From Mytilisepta virgata (taxonomy: Eukaryota > Mollusca > Bivalvia > Mytilida > Mytilidae), in the NCBI GenBank assembly GCA_028015205.1, contig CM051518.1:59599978-59663977 (forward strand): a stretch of 64,000 nucleotides of DNA. Direction: 5' to 3'. This document shows, piece by piece, positions 1 through 10,975 of the stretch (its first letter is position 1; each line of letters opens with the position of its first letter). Made by a program: the position numbers and the translations under genes. The notes under the pieces were generated by a model. The model was not told the DNA's origin and searched no databases. It saw nothing but the letters and a program-made list of their open reading frames with translations.

Positions 1-105
1 ATGGCGTTTGGTTTTGTGTTCCATTCTCCTAACTTCCTTGGACTTCGAATTTTTGGACTTTTCCTACTGTGTGTTGCTTCGGTATTCTTTTGCCGATATT
101 GAACA
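1..105. repeat. Dispersed repeat fragment (also at about 14930-15010)
   Basis: The first bases of the window (ggcgtttg, then gttccattctcct, later ggtattcttttgccgata) recur almost word for word at 14935-15008. No long ORF covers it, so it reads as the tail of a non-coding interspersed repeat. Its left boundary lies outside the window. Confidence 0.5.
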
Positions 106-739
106 TGGGAAAGAATAGTTGATAATTTCAAGGGGTTGTCGTGTTGTCCCCAACTAGAAGCAACAGTCCCATCACAAGAAAAGCACTAAACAGTCCCGGA
201 AACACTGTAGTCGAAAATTCAACAAAATTAACGAGCAAATAAAATTGGTATTCCATATATTTAACATACAGCAGTACTACATACTGGGTTTGAACATACG
301 CTTAAAAATCTATCGAGTTTAAACATTTATTTTACTTAATTACCCAGTCCTCCTACTTAATTCAAGAAGTAGGATACGAAAACAAAAGACTATTGGGAAA
401 AACTGCGAAACTACAAAAGACCGGATAAAAAGTTATTTAGAATGATAGCTAAATTACTTATTTGACGATACTAAGACCATAACTCCGGAAACCAGTGAAT
501 AAGCAATCGATTCCTACATTATTTAGTCGCATAAAGTGCAGAAATGTAACGGCCTACCTAGTCTAAGCTTAGGCTACATTATAAATATCATAAAGCAGTG
601 CGACTGAACGTACTGAACGGCAATTGATATATAGGCAACAAAAGAAAAAACTTATAATGTATCAAGATATACTTATACCGTCCAAAAACACGGTATTTGA
701 AGATTTATAATAACTAAAACTTTTGAGGAACAGCAGGAT
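106..739. other. AT-rich intergenic sequence, no gene seen
   Basis: No ORF, splice pattern or RNA gene that I can support. It separates the repeat at the window start from a SINE copy. Confidence 0.5.
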
Positions 740-1112
740 AAGATGGATAGATGGACGAATTATTGTTTAACGTCCAGTGGCAACCATTCTATGCAAATCA
801 GGACGAGAGCATGTTGATGTTATATGAATATGAACCATGCGTTGCACTAGACCGACACGCTGAGTCGGATTTTAAACGTGCTAGCTAACTAGGTAACTGT
901 CGGTAGGAAGACATATAACCCCATGCAACTGGACATATTATACTGACTCTGAGCCGCCCAGTCCTGTGCTCTTACTCCTAGATGCCGCATGCTTGGTTGA
1001 GAAGCAGCAAATACCAATTTTAATGTCTTTGGTTTGATCAGGACGATGATGGAACCTGCGATCTTCCGCACTCGAGTAGAGCACGCTATCACGAGACCAC
1101 CGAGGCGGTTTC
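740..1112 (-). repeat. tRNA-derived SINE, copy 1
   Basis: Read on the - strand, it opens with a tRNA-like head: an A-box-like ggtctcgtgatagcgtgctc followed by a B-box-like ggttccatc. A body with gctgcttctcaaccaagca follows, and the tail contains ccactggacgttaaacaat and a short GATG/GATA run. The same order of blocks recurs at 22700-22985 (+ strand) and, without the head, at 43715-43960 (- strand). The short ORF across 889-1092 is only an open frame through this SINE. Confidence 0.65.
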
Positions 1113-1567
1113 AGGATAAGAAGGACATGAAATGACTTGTAGACAGTAAAAGATTAAAGATAAAAGGTTTGTGTATCCAACCTGCCATAATGAATCCACA
1201 TAATGATGTTGTTTCTATAAAGCAAAAAAGAATTTCTTGTTGAAACTTTGATCAGTACAGAAATGTTCGGAAAAGGAAAGGCAAACATTTTACACATTGA
1301 TACAACTGGTGATTATAACGAAGTAATTTGTGTAAATATATAGCTACGATTTATTTTACTAAATATAAACTGAGTTCAAGACAAAGAAAGTGTATGTCAG
1401 GTATCCAACTATGACAGAAAATTGTATTCTGTTATTAACAGGATACACAAAATTAATGACCCTTCATCATTTGAATACTTACCCAGGAAACGTCATATAT
1501 CTTAGAAGAATTTAAGAAAGTCATATATTTAGAGCTGTCAGGGAGTTTCCCGGTATATTATATTTTC
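1113..1567. other. Intergenic sequence upstream of peptide gene 1
   Basis: AT-rich, no ORF. A weak TATA-like cataaaagg lies at 1567-1575, 56 bases before the ATG of peptide gene 1. Confidence 0.4.
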
Positions 1568-1623
1568 CATAAAAGGAAAATATTTGGTATCAAATCTTAG
1601 TTTGCGTGAAAAAAATCTTGAAA

Positions 1624-4600
1624 ATGAATGTCAAAATGTTTTTGATAGGTCTTACATTTATAGTTTCGGCTATAAATTCTTGTGATAATAAACCTGTTCG
1701 GGGTAAGGTCATTTGTACTGGTAGTATTTTTAAATATTCTCTATTTATTTGGCTTAATCTTAAAATTTAATTTAGTTTATTGTTAACTTCTGTAACTCTA
1801 GTAATTGCAATATTTCTAAATTCTCCTTACTTTGTTATAATTTCCAGAATTTTGATTTATATTTTCTCCGTTTTTGATACATGTGAGTTGTCTCCCATTT
1901 ACAGAGTTATCTGCTTGTTTGGAAAAGGTGTCTTCTATTTTTCTGCCAAAAGAATTCTTTGTAAAAATATTCTCAAAAAACATAAATGATACATTTTGGA
2001 TATATTTTCCCACATTTTTAAATATATTTGATGAAGACCTTCCCCAATTCAATATTTTTAGAACAAAATTGAAGTAATTTTAAGTTACCTTTGCGCTAAA
2101 TACAAGACACCTTCTGTTAGAAAAGATAGTTCATGCAAATGGAGACAACTCTAATGTCTGCAAACGGGGAATATAAATTAAGTACACGTTTTAGCTTTCT
2201 AAAAAGCTGTGCACTGCTTCGCTGTATCTTAATTTATGGTAATATGTGAGCATGTGGTTGTTGATTTAGTATTGGAATTCTCTGTTGACCAGTAAAATTT
2301 TCCGCGCGAAAACAACAAATAGACACGACTCTGGAGGTGTGCCTAGATTGGCAGAAGTTATAAAGTAGAGATCATGCATTTTTTGTTGTAATCATAGGTT
2401 TATAGTGTATACGATTAAGCAAAACAAACCGTGTGTATTGCAGATTAACAAAGCAAATATAGACGTATTAATAATTGATTTCAAAAATGAATATCAGAAT
2501 ATATGAATATTACAAAAACATGTAATGACAGTACATATATATACACATAGTTAATTTTCCGGCTTTTTATGACTTATTCTGAACTAGTAAAGCCGCATCA
2601 TAAAGTAGCCAATCAGCGATCAAGAATTATTTCAAGATGGCGTGTATGTCTACTGAAACTAATAGCTCCGCGCCGTGATGCGAAGCAACTAGTTGAAGGA
2701 CGTATTTATATATATACTACAAAGGGCTTGTATTTTAATTGGTCGATTAGAACAGGAGCGCCAACCTTTTCTCCTCTTTCCACGAAACCTTATTCTGGTT
2801 TCAGCGAAATCGGTCTGCATGCTTTCTGCAAGTAAGTAAGTAAGTAAGTAAGTAATGTCTTTTTATTTAAAGAGGGTAATCTTCATAGTGGTGGCAGTTT
2901 TCGTCATCGCCGGTCAGAATTTGGGTGAGATGAATTTTTTTGTTTGCCACATATATAAACATGGAGATAAAGCGCTTTCTGGATTTTTGACGGGGGTGCG
3001 CGGAAATGGCCTAAGTAAAGGTACCCGAACAAATACTAGAATATATGTCAATGATATAACGAATAAAATAATTTTGATGAAAATACCTATCCTCAAAACA
3101 ACCATACATCGAAAAAGCACACCCTAATTGATAGTTTATCTTTTTTTATTGCAGACAATAAACCAATTTGGGTTACAGCAATGCAAAACAACAATAACAA
3201 ACACAAAATCATAATAACTTTTTAAACTGCGAAATATATCATATGCAACAAGTGATATCCTCAGTTCCAATGACTGTTTTATGAAGGAGGCAAGTAAACC
3301 CACCTGTTCATTGCTGCTAGGATTTAATTTTTTTTATTTATTTTTTCAGCACCATCTAAACAGTAAAATGAATCATCGAAATTTTGTTCAGTAAAAGACT
3401 TTCTGCACTATCGTTATTTTTATAATATAATAAAAAATGTTTCTCGTCCTCAAGTTCTCAAATCTCTAGGGATTTGTTTATACCTGATGTTTATACTAGT
3501 ATACAGATATCAGATATCAAATACAGAAAACCAAAGTTTGTGTAAATACAACCCGAATAAATATTAGTTTTTTAAAACATACTCCGATTTAATACCAAAA
3601 ATCATGAACAATCCACCCAAATTTTCCGCACTTCACCGTATAGGTTTATATAGGGAGGGATAACGGAGTCTTGGATTTGGAGGAAACTTCGCTTCGCCAT
3701 TTAATGCGAGATTACGATACTGTTGATTTCGGAACTTTCACAATGAAAACTGCCGACGCATGTGATCATGTTTGTTAAAACGTCAAGACGGAATTACCGC
3801 GAATAAACCGTGAAACGTTTAGATTTGCACATCCTGTGAAAGAATTGATAGAAAATCAGAAGAACAAAAATACAAAGAAAAATACATCCTTTTCTGTTGG
3901 TGTTTTTGAAAATCAGAAACTTAATCAAGGCACATAACTCGGATGAGTTGAAAATTCTGACTAGATTGTTATTTTGTAAAAATTTATTTGATTTGTAATT
4001 TTCAGTAAAAGGTGCGAAATACATAATATGTCATTGTTAATTCATCTTGTTGCTTATGGAAGGGGGGAGGGGGTGGGTCTCTTTGTCGTTTTTTTTCTCT
4101 CTCTTTTTTATGAAAAAGTAATTTTGTTCGGCAATGCAATCTGATTCGGATGGGTTTATTCCATATTTATAGTTCTAAACGACGGACAATGCAATGATGA
4201 GAGTAGCATGAAGTTGAAATATATTCTCCCGATTTGGCTGTCTGTTCGGTTGGAAGTTTGCGTTTTTTCCATTTTTTTGGCACTGTCTTGAAGATCGAAG
4301 TTTTTTTTTCATTTTTAGCAATGCCATGAAAATAAAATGTTCAGTGCAAGGAATCTATAAACACGGGGTAAAATTTAGGTTTTAAATACCTTGACAACAG
4401 TATCGTAACTATATCCCTTATGGATAAGTCTGTTTAAAAATGTGATTACCTTTTCAGGTGAATAACGACATTTTTGTGCTTTGTAGAATATTACCATAAA
4501 AGTGAAATACCTGAACATATAAGATGTTTGTACGTTGATTTATATATACGAGGTCCTTGTATCGATGATAAAATTTAGTAAAAGTTTTGACAAGTGTGTG

Positions 4601-5092
4601 TTATCGAAATCCCTTGTGTAATAATTTTCATTAATACAGAGATTTCTTTCGTTAAACATGTTAAAATCAAATACGTTGTTACTTGTATTTTTTAAAATGT
4701 TTCTTCAGACCCCTCCTTCCAAACATTTCATGTCAAAGGATAATTCTTTCTGGAAAGCATAACCCAGCAATAAATAATTATGTTTTTTTTCATAAGAGAT
4801 TGCTGATAAATTATTTGACATCTATATGCAACTTTGTTTTTAATTTGATCATATGTTTGTTGTGCTTTTATTTCATTGCGAAATTGTTTTGCAAATTGTT
4901 ATAGATATTTTAATATATATATACGTTGTTAAAAAATATAATTTCTCTATTTCAGGTCATTGCATATGTGTTACAGAGCCTTGTCCCTGTCCTCCGTTCT
5001 TCCCATTGCCACTTGGCAAACCAGGCAAACCGTGGGGACCATGGCCAACTTCGATAGGAAGGAGAAGGCGTGGACCACAGAAAAGATTTTAA
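1624..5092 (+). CDS. Secreted Cys/Pro-rich cationic peptide, member 1 (two exons)
   Basis: Spliced model: exon 1 at 1624-1702 and exon 2 at 4956-5092, with donor gtaagg, acceptor ctatttcag and a phase-1 intron whose junction codon is Gly. The product is 71 aa. Residues 1-19 form a hydrophobic signal peptide (MNVKMFLIGLTFIVSAINS), followed by a short spacer. Exon 2 begins GHCICVTEPCPCPP, then a tail rich in Pro, Gly, Trp and Arg containing SIGRRRRG and ending KRF. I estimate a net charge of about +7 and 11 prolines in 45 residues. Members 2-4 have Cys where this one has His (first Cys) and Phe (last Cys), so only four cysteines remain. The Gly before four Arg is a typical amidation and proprotein-cleavage context. 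An AATAAA lies at 5191-5196. Function is unknown; by size, charge and secretion an antimicrobial or other defence peptide is plausible. A metal-binding or signalling peptide is also possible. Confidence 0.78.
1866..2085. repeat. Dispersed repeat, related copy at 34553-34770
   Basis: Located in the intron of peptide gene 1. Blocks such as gagttgtctcccattta, gagttatctgct and ttttcccacattttt recur in the same order and orientation near 34565-34730. The open frames here on both strands do not look coding. Confidence 0.45.
2829..2854 (+). repeat. (AAGT)n microsatellite
   Basis: About six AAGT units in the intron of peptide gene 1. Each unit reads as GTAAGT, the consensus 5' splice donor, so the microsatellite is a ladder of potential donors within an intron. 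Confidence 0.8.
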
Positions 5093-5615
5093 AAATATTT
5101 TAACATTACTAAATACATGACTCTATAACATATATAACATATTTTCTCATATTTTTCTTATATTAAACTCTACAAGTTATCAGTTTTATCAATAAAACCA
5201 ATGAGGCGATGTAATTAGGCTTCTTAGATGGTCATGCATAGCATTATTGTTAATCGCGTTGGGACCGAGACTGGTTCCAGGACATCAACACCGAAAACCG
5301 GATCACACTTACAACTTAAATTATCATAGTCTTTTTTGTTAACGGAAGCCGGTCCGCCAGGTCGTGCAAGCGGTGGACATACTGTTTCGATTGTTCGGTT
5401 TCAAATTGGAAGAAAGGAGAATTCAAATTCAAATCCTTAAATAATTTTGACTGAATAAAAAAGTTGTTTACGGCTTTGAGACCCAGTGGATAATAGTCGC
5501 ATATCTGACCAACCGCTGGTTAACCTAATGTCACCGAGTATTTCACCAGCTAAGTTGTTTCTTATTTTGATCCTGCAATAAAATTGAATTGAAATGGCGT
5601 TTAAAGCTGATCTAA

Positions 5616-5872
5616 GAGAGCAACCATTTGATTTTTATGGGGGTGAGGAGCTAGGATGAAATGTTTGAACCTGCCTCATTTTTTCGCCGAAGTGTTGGCC
5701 TAAATCAATATTTGTATTTAAACCCCAAAAATGTGTCCTGATTGACACAATTCCTGCATTTTTTTCAATACTAAAGTGACCCTGGCTTTTTATTTTGCCA
5801 AAATCAAGGTCCTGCCTTTTTATTTTAAATTTCTTAGCCCCCCCCCCACTAAAAATCAAATGGTTGCTCCCT
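5616..5872. mobile_element. MITE with G-rich terminal inverted repeats, copy A
   Basis: The left end reads agcaaccatttgattttta followed by a G run. The right end reads a C run followed by its complement taaaaatcaaatggttgct. Related copies lie at 23144-23454 and, as one end only, at 6434-6473. It sits downstream of peptide gene 1. The - strand ORF across 5635-5859 runs through the element and is not a gene. Confidence 0.75.
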
Positions 5873-6433
5873 AAATTCTATATTTACTGTTTTTTTCCAA
5901 AATTTTACCACTGAAATTTCTTGAAGAGACATACTTTGTTAATGTGTCCACATTTAATGTATTAATTTGCCATTTTTGTTTACTACATGGGCAGTTTCAA
6001 AAACGTGGTATGTGTCCTCCTTCTATCTGCCTAAAAAAACTACCTAATAAGCTACTAACTAAAATTCTGTTTAAGTGACGAAAAAAACGGATTTACCTTT
6101 ATCAATGGTTGGAGCCGCCCGGCCGCCCGCCCTACTTCGCAAAACTAATAACTTAATATTTTCCGTTGGGAAATCCACAAAAAATGTTCTACCTATATGA
6201 ATATTGCGTTGGGAGAGACATTTTTAATACAAATTTGCGATTTTATTGTTCTATACGCCATTTGTGAGACATGAAGAACACTCAGAACCAAAACAATTGT
6301 AATGCTGTGTACGCTTTCATTTGACGGTAAAATGGTTTTGTCTCTGATTGTCCTACATTTTGTACATAGCAAGATTCCAAAAATTATACAAAATGCTTGA
6401 AAACTAATTCAAAACTACTTTAGCATCAACTTG
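5873..6433. other. Intergenic sequence, no gene seen
   Basis: AT-rich sequence between two G-rich MITE pieces; no ORF or signal that I can support. Confidence 0.4.
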
Positions 6434-6473
6434 GGGAGCAACCAATTGATTTTGGGGGGGGGGGGGGGGGGGT
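6434..6473. repeat. Solitary G-rich MITE end
   Basis: ggagcaaccaattgatttt followed by an uninterrupted run of about 19 G, matching the left end of the MITE at 5616. The partner end was not found nearby. The related gggaaaccgtttgattttg at about 6953-6972 may be another worn end. Confidence 0.5.
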
Positions 6474-6691
6474 TGAGTTCCTCCCAGTACATCAATGTAC
6501 TACGTTTGTGGTAATTGATAATCATGACGTATGTTGTCACATGTTAAAATAAATTATGATTGATTGTCATATCTTCCTTAAAGAAGGATTGTTTAGGATG
6601 AGTTTTTTTACGTAAGTAAACAATCATACCAGTATAAATTGCATTTGAATTCTTGTGAAGAAATCAAAAATTATTTTTCCAACAGAGAGCA

Positions 6692-7340
6692 ATGAATACC
6701 TTCAAATTCCTAGCTGGATTTATACTTATTTTCTTAGTGATAAGTCCTAACAGCAATGTCCAAGTAGAAGGTAAGTTCTTAATATACTTAGTTTTGTAGG
6801 TTTATGAAAAACTGACATTTGCTGACATTTGCATTTGGACGAATGAATGTTTTGAGTAGAACAGTTTTCTGTGTTGAAGAAATGTCTTCCCATGATGACC
6901 TTTTTCGCCCCTTTAGACATAATCAAGTTAATTGTTCTTAATTATATTTGGGGGGAAACCGTTTGATTTTGAAAGGGAATTGGTGAATGAAAAACACTTT
7001 TGTGTGTGTGTGTTGAGATGAAGATTTATTGACACGTTTCCACCTAGGGACGATCTTAAATTTACTGTGCCGGTCTGCCCGGAATGTGTTTTTCATGAGA
7101 TCATATCGGCAACAAAACTATCAGCTTGTTTGTTTGTTTATTACTATTTTTTATCAGTTGCACATGCGGAGACACGTGAAATCAAGTGTCAACAATAATT
7201 TTTATCCTTTTCTTTCAGGTTGTTGTTTTTGTGTTACAGATCCATGTAATTGTACACCAAAATGTCCTGGGTCATTTATACCACACAAACCATTTCAACC
7301 GTCGCCAGCATGGAACTTGTTAAGGCAAAGAAACGTTTAA
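6692..7340 (+). CDS. Secreted Cys/Pro-rich cationic peptide, member 2 (two exons)
   Basis: Exon 1 at 6692-6770 and exon 2 at 7219-7340; donor gtaagt, acceptor tctttcag, phase-1 intron with Gly at the junction. The product is 66 aa. It has a hydrophobic signal peptide (MNTFKFLAGFILIFLVIS...) ending near NSNVQVE. The core is GCCFCVTDPCNCTPKC with six cysteines, and the tail contains several prolines and ends RQRNV. The charge is only about +3, the least cationic of the four, and there is no GRRR motif. A TATA-like tataaat lies at 6633-6639, 59 bases before the ATG. The 448-base intron is the shortest in the family. It is the closest relative of member 1 in the core (shared CVT[ED]PC). The family is not recognised; role inferred only from secretion, size and cysteine pattern. 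Confidence 0.78.
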
Positions 7341-7931
7341 TGTCAAATAACGACATAATGTATCTTACCAAACAGTATTAATTGATATTTTATTTGAATT
7401 TCTATTCATGTCACAATTCAGGTACTTTTTGTAATGAAATATAGTGTAATCTGAATATATTATTACGTTTTTTAATTCAGCAGCACATGGCCTAATTAAT
7501 CATATATATGGTGTTCCAAGATTGAAACTCTCCTAGAATTTTCATCACGAATTGGTTTATTTTTGTTGAATATCAAATTCCCTACAAAAATGTCCTTTTT
7601 TGAAGAACTTGACACAAACAAGGAGATGGATGTCTCTTAACAGTATATTATTTCAACCCTGTTCTTTATTTGGGATGAGCTACATTTATTGTCTACTGTT
7701 GTGTGTTTCCGTTTGTCTTCTTGATGTACGATTGGGATAAATTGCTCTGAAGTAATGCAAGTGAGGCTTTGTAACATGATAATAAATTCAAGAGTCACAT
7801 AAACATGGTCAAATTTACAATGCTGATACAAAATAAACACTCCTTTGTCAATTATTGTGGATTTTGATGATTTATAAAAAACAATAGACCGATTGTTTGA
7901 TACATGAAATAAGACCTTTAAGCTCCTTTTA

Positions 7932-8430
7932 GGGAATACGATACAGTAGTATGGGGAGATAATGACGTCGCCAAGAGATATATTCCTTTATTTGAATAAA
8001 TACACCCTACATTGTGACGTCATACCATCCTTCAACAAAAACCTTTATACCATTCTTAAATTTGGGGTTTTTCTCAAATAGACCTGCAATAAGCACATGG
8101 ACACCACCTTTTTTCCTTTGCAAACAGAAGCTCATTACTTAAAGTTAAGTATACTAAAATTTAAAGAAAAAATCAGTGGAGGATTTTTTTCTACATGCAA
8201 TGTCTATGTAGTTGGGAATATTTTACAAAAGACCTGACCCCTTGAAGTTATCTTTTTTGTTCTGGAAAAATGAGAAATTTAGGGTTTGTGGCTCAAATAT
8301 ACCAAAATCAGTGTTGATTATCTTAAAAACTAAATCATGAAGGTATGTTTTTTCATAAATATTTGAAAATTATACATAAAAACTGACCATCAAATTTTCA
8401 GTGGAGGAACCTTTTTGTATCGTATTCTCT
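7932..8430. mobile_element. MITE-like element with about 14-bp terminal inverted repeats
   Basis: The left end gggaatacgatac and right end gtatcgtattct are inverted copies. About 500 bases of AT-rich non-coding sequence lie between them. The internal motif cagtggagga occurs twice (about 8173 and 8400). Confidence 0.55.
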
Positions 8431-8514
8431 CCAATTTTCCTGCTATACCGGATCAGCATGATGGAGTGTGCGATTTGTAATCTTTATATGGGATTCCAAA
8501 ATAAAGAGATTTAG

Positions 8515-8661
8515 AAACCAGAGTGAGTTATATTTTCCTAACCAATGTAGGTAAGGGAGATAATAAATTTGTCTCCCTTTTAGCCTCAGGACAAAAGGGA
8601 GAGAATTTAATTATCTCCCTTATCTACATTGGTTAGGAAAAGATAACTCACTCTGGTTCCT
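8515..8661. mobile_element. Near-perfect long hairpin (foldback MITE)
   Basis: The left arm (about 8515-8580: aaccagagtgagttat, tttcctaaccaatgtag, aagggagataat, ctcccttt) is the reverse complement of the right arm (about 8594-8660) with few mismatches and a loop of roughly a dozen bases. No ORF. It lies between peptide gene 2 and the C1q gene. If transcribed it would form a double-stranded stem of about 65 bp. Confidence 0.8.
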
Positions 8662-9012
8662 CATTGAATCAAATTCTTTAATACCAATTGTATAGCACCA
8701 TTTATATGGATACATGTAACTGTTCTCAAAGGTATACTGCTAAAAGTCAGATCCAAACTGACCAACAACAGTAAAGTAATTATTTAGAAAATTAAATAAA
8801 ACGATCTAAGGATGGAGCTGTGTCTTAAAAAGGGAAAACATAGTTACGTACTTAACAAAAAGCCTACATCGAACATCTAAGACATGCAAGATGACTTCAA
8901 ATCTCCATCATTACATTTGCTGAACAACCAGGAGATTCTCTCACCAACAAAAACAAAAATAAAACATTTATTGAGGAATAATGATTTTATTAAAAAAAAA
9001 ACATCTTGTATG

Positions 9013-9925
9013 TTAATTGATTTTTACACCAGAGAAGCTGGATCTAATCCATTTGCTGCTTTCAATATCACGTCCCCCGCTAGAAACCCCAATCCTAACG
9101 TGGATAACATCTCCCTTCCTTAGAAATAATGGCGTGACGGTGGTAACCTGACTTCTAAACCGCGAACGTCCATCAGTAGCTGAGTCTGGCAACGCAACAT
9201 CTTTGATTTGATCATTGTGTAACAGGTGTATAACTGCGTATGACTTGTAGTAAACGCCTGTATCAACATTGATCAAGTAAAGACCAGCAGATGGAGCTTT
9301 GAATTTACCGCTTTTTTATCATATCCTCCTCCAATGTTCAGATCAACCACGTCGTAGACTATGTTCTTGTTTCTTGTCCCCGATGTCTTTATATTTTTAC
9401 TAAGGTATGCATAAAAGGCCACTCGTGCCGAATCGTCTGTAAAGCAACCTATATAAAACAGATGGTTTATGTAAAAGTTTTATGAACAGTTATTAATTTC
9501 GAAGTTTGGTTTTAGGTCAATAGACTGATGTGAATGCTCTGTATGGCTTGTAGAAAATAAAATCGCTCTTCTATCTGACAAGAAAATTTTACCTCCGTAC
9601 AAGATAGAAAAGCTGTTGTGGATGACAGCAAAATATCTTATGTCTATAGAAAACTATGGAAGGCTAAATGTATGTTTTAGCGACAACAATTTCAGTATTT
9701 AACTTTTAAAACGCAGTATAGAGTGGCTCCTGCATGGTAAAATAAATTACAAATAAATAAAAACAAAATCAACTAAATAAATATAAAACTGACTAATTAA
9801 ATTAAATAAATTATATAAATACCGTCACCATGGTCACATCTCTTGCATACCAGCATTTCGTTCATCTCAGATTCTATACATGGTACCAACAATATACTAA
9901 TGATAAACAATGCCATTATCTTCAT
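9013..9925 (-). CDS. C1q-domain secreted protein, frameshifted (two exons)
   Basis: Exon 1 (9925-9823) encodes a signal peptide, MKIMALFIISILLVPCIES, then a short segment with CKRCDHGDG. Exon 2 (9448-9013) encodes a globular C1q domain: ARVAFYAYLSKNI near its start, YDVVDLNIGGGYD, then GLYLINVDTG in another frame, and a C-terminal SSFSGVKIN that matches the usual C1q ending. The intron is phase 1 (donor gtattt, acceptor atatag). There is no collagen region, so it is of the short 'globular head' type abundant in bivalves, where such proteins act as secreted lectin-like recognition molecules. The two halves of the domain are in different frames: a T6 run at 9312-9317 (A6 on the coding strand) is one base short, giving a stop at 9280-9282. 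This may be a real null allele or pseudogene, or a sequencing error in a homopolymer. The gene lies antisense between peptide members 2 and 3. Confidence 0.78.
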
Positions 9926-10740
9926 TGAAATTCTACAGTCTTGACTTTTGAAGCGATGAGGAAGTTTTTTGTGCTTTATACGGAATATCTATAAGTAACA
10001 GCTGCATTACAAGAAATTCGAACCTCAATATGAAATTAATATTTTACTTTATTTCCGTCATTGGTGTGGAAAAAAATATATTGTGTAAGGCATCCACCAT
10101 TTCCTTATAGAAGGTGGTAGTGGCTGAAATTTTGTATTGACTGAGATTGGTTTTGTCAACAGTAAGCAGAATTGTTTTTTTTTTTTAATACAGCAATTTA
10201 AAATAGATAAATTGGAGTCCTGTAAACAAAACTTCTTTCATGTCTAGCTTTAAGCAATTCAAAAGACAGAAATGTTTTAGGATGATAAATGTTATAGAAT
10301 TTGAGAGAATCTACAACGTCAGAATGTGTGGCTCTTGAAGACGTTGTTAACGCCTATACCCCCTCCCCTTTCCGCCTTCCGCCGCCGCGGCTACTGTATC
10401 GAATTTTCTTAAGAATTAATAGTTATATACCTTAATTTTCGATCGAAGGGTTCATCAACTCAGTTAGCTAGCTGTCATTTAACAGGGAGCATTGATTAGT
10501 TGGCAGTTCGTCTTTCGCATCCTGAATTAGTTGTTGCTATATTTCCAGATTTTTTTCCTGCAACTACGCCTTTAGATGACCAATATAACCTGCCCAATAT
10601 TGTTTTCAAATATTGGGTCAATAGCCCAATATAGTCTCCTGGTACCCTTGTCTTCACATTCAATGATATTTTGCATGACGTCGTGTTTCCCTAAAAACGG
10701 CCCTTCTTCAAATCAGCTATTAATGTTCCATTTTCATGGC
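9926..10740. other. Intergenic sequence, no gene seen
   Basis: Probable promoter side of the C1q gene, followed by AT-rich sequence with a C-rich patch near 10360-10395. No supported ORF. Confidence 0.4.
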
Positions 10741-10797
10741 TTTTCGCCCAAACAGATAACAATTTAGTGTTGCAAGATAAAAACAATATACGCATAT

Positions 10798-10915
10798 TGT
10801 CAGAAAATACAAAGTTTATTTGTACTCGCCGCGAAACGGGCGAGAGGTGCTTGGTAAACCTCGCATTTCTACCCGTTTCTTAGGCTCATACAAATAAACT
10901 TTATATTTTCTGACA
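10798..10915. mobile_element. Inverted-repeat element with 27-bp arms
   Basis: tgtcagaaaata and aagtttatttgta at 10798-10824 are mirrored by tacaaataaactt and tattttctgaca at 10889-10915. The centre has gcgaaacgggcgag and acccgtttct, a second inner inversion. Worn outer inversions (ataacaa / ttgttat) suggest a full element of roughly 10745-10975. Confidence 0.6.
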
Positions 10916-10975
10916 ATGTACATATAAAATTGTATATTTATTGTACGCCTCGTTTTGTTATTTGTCTCTGCCTCT

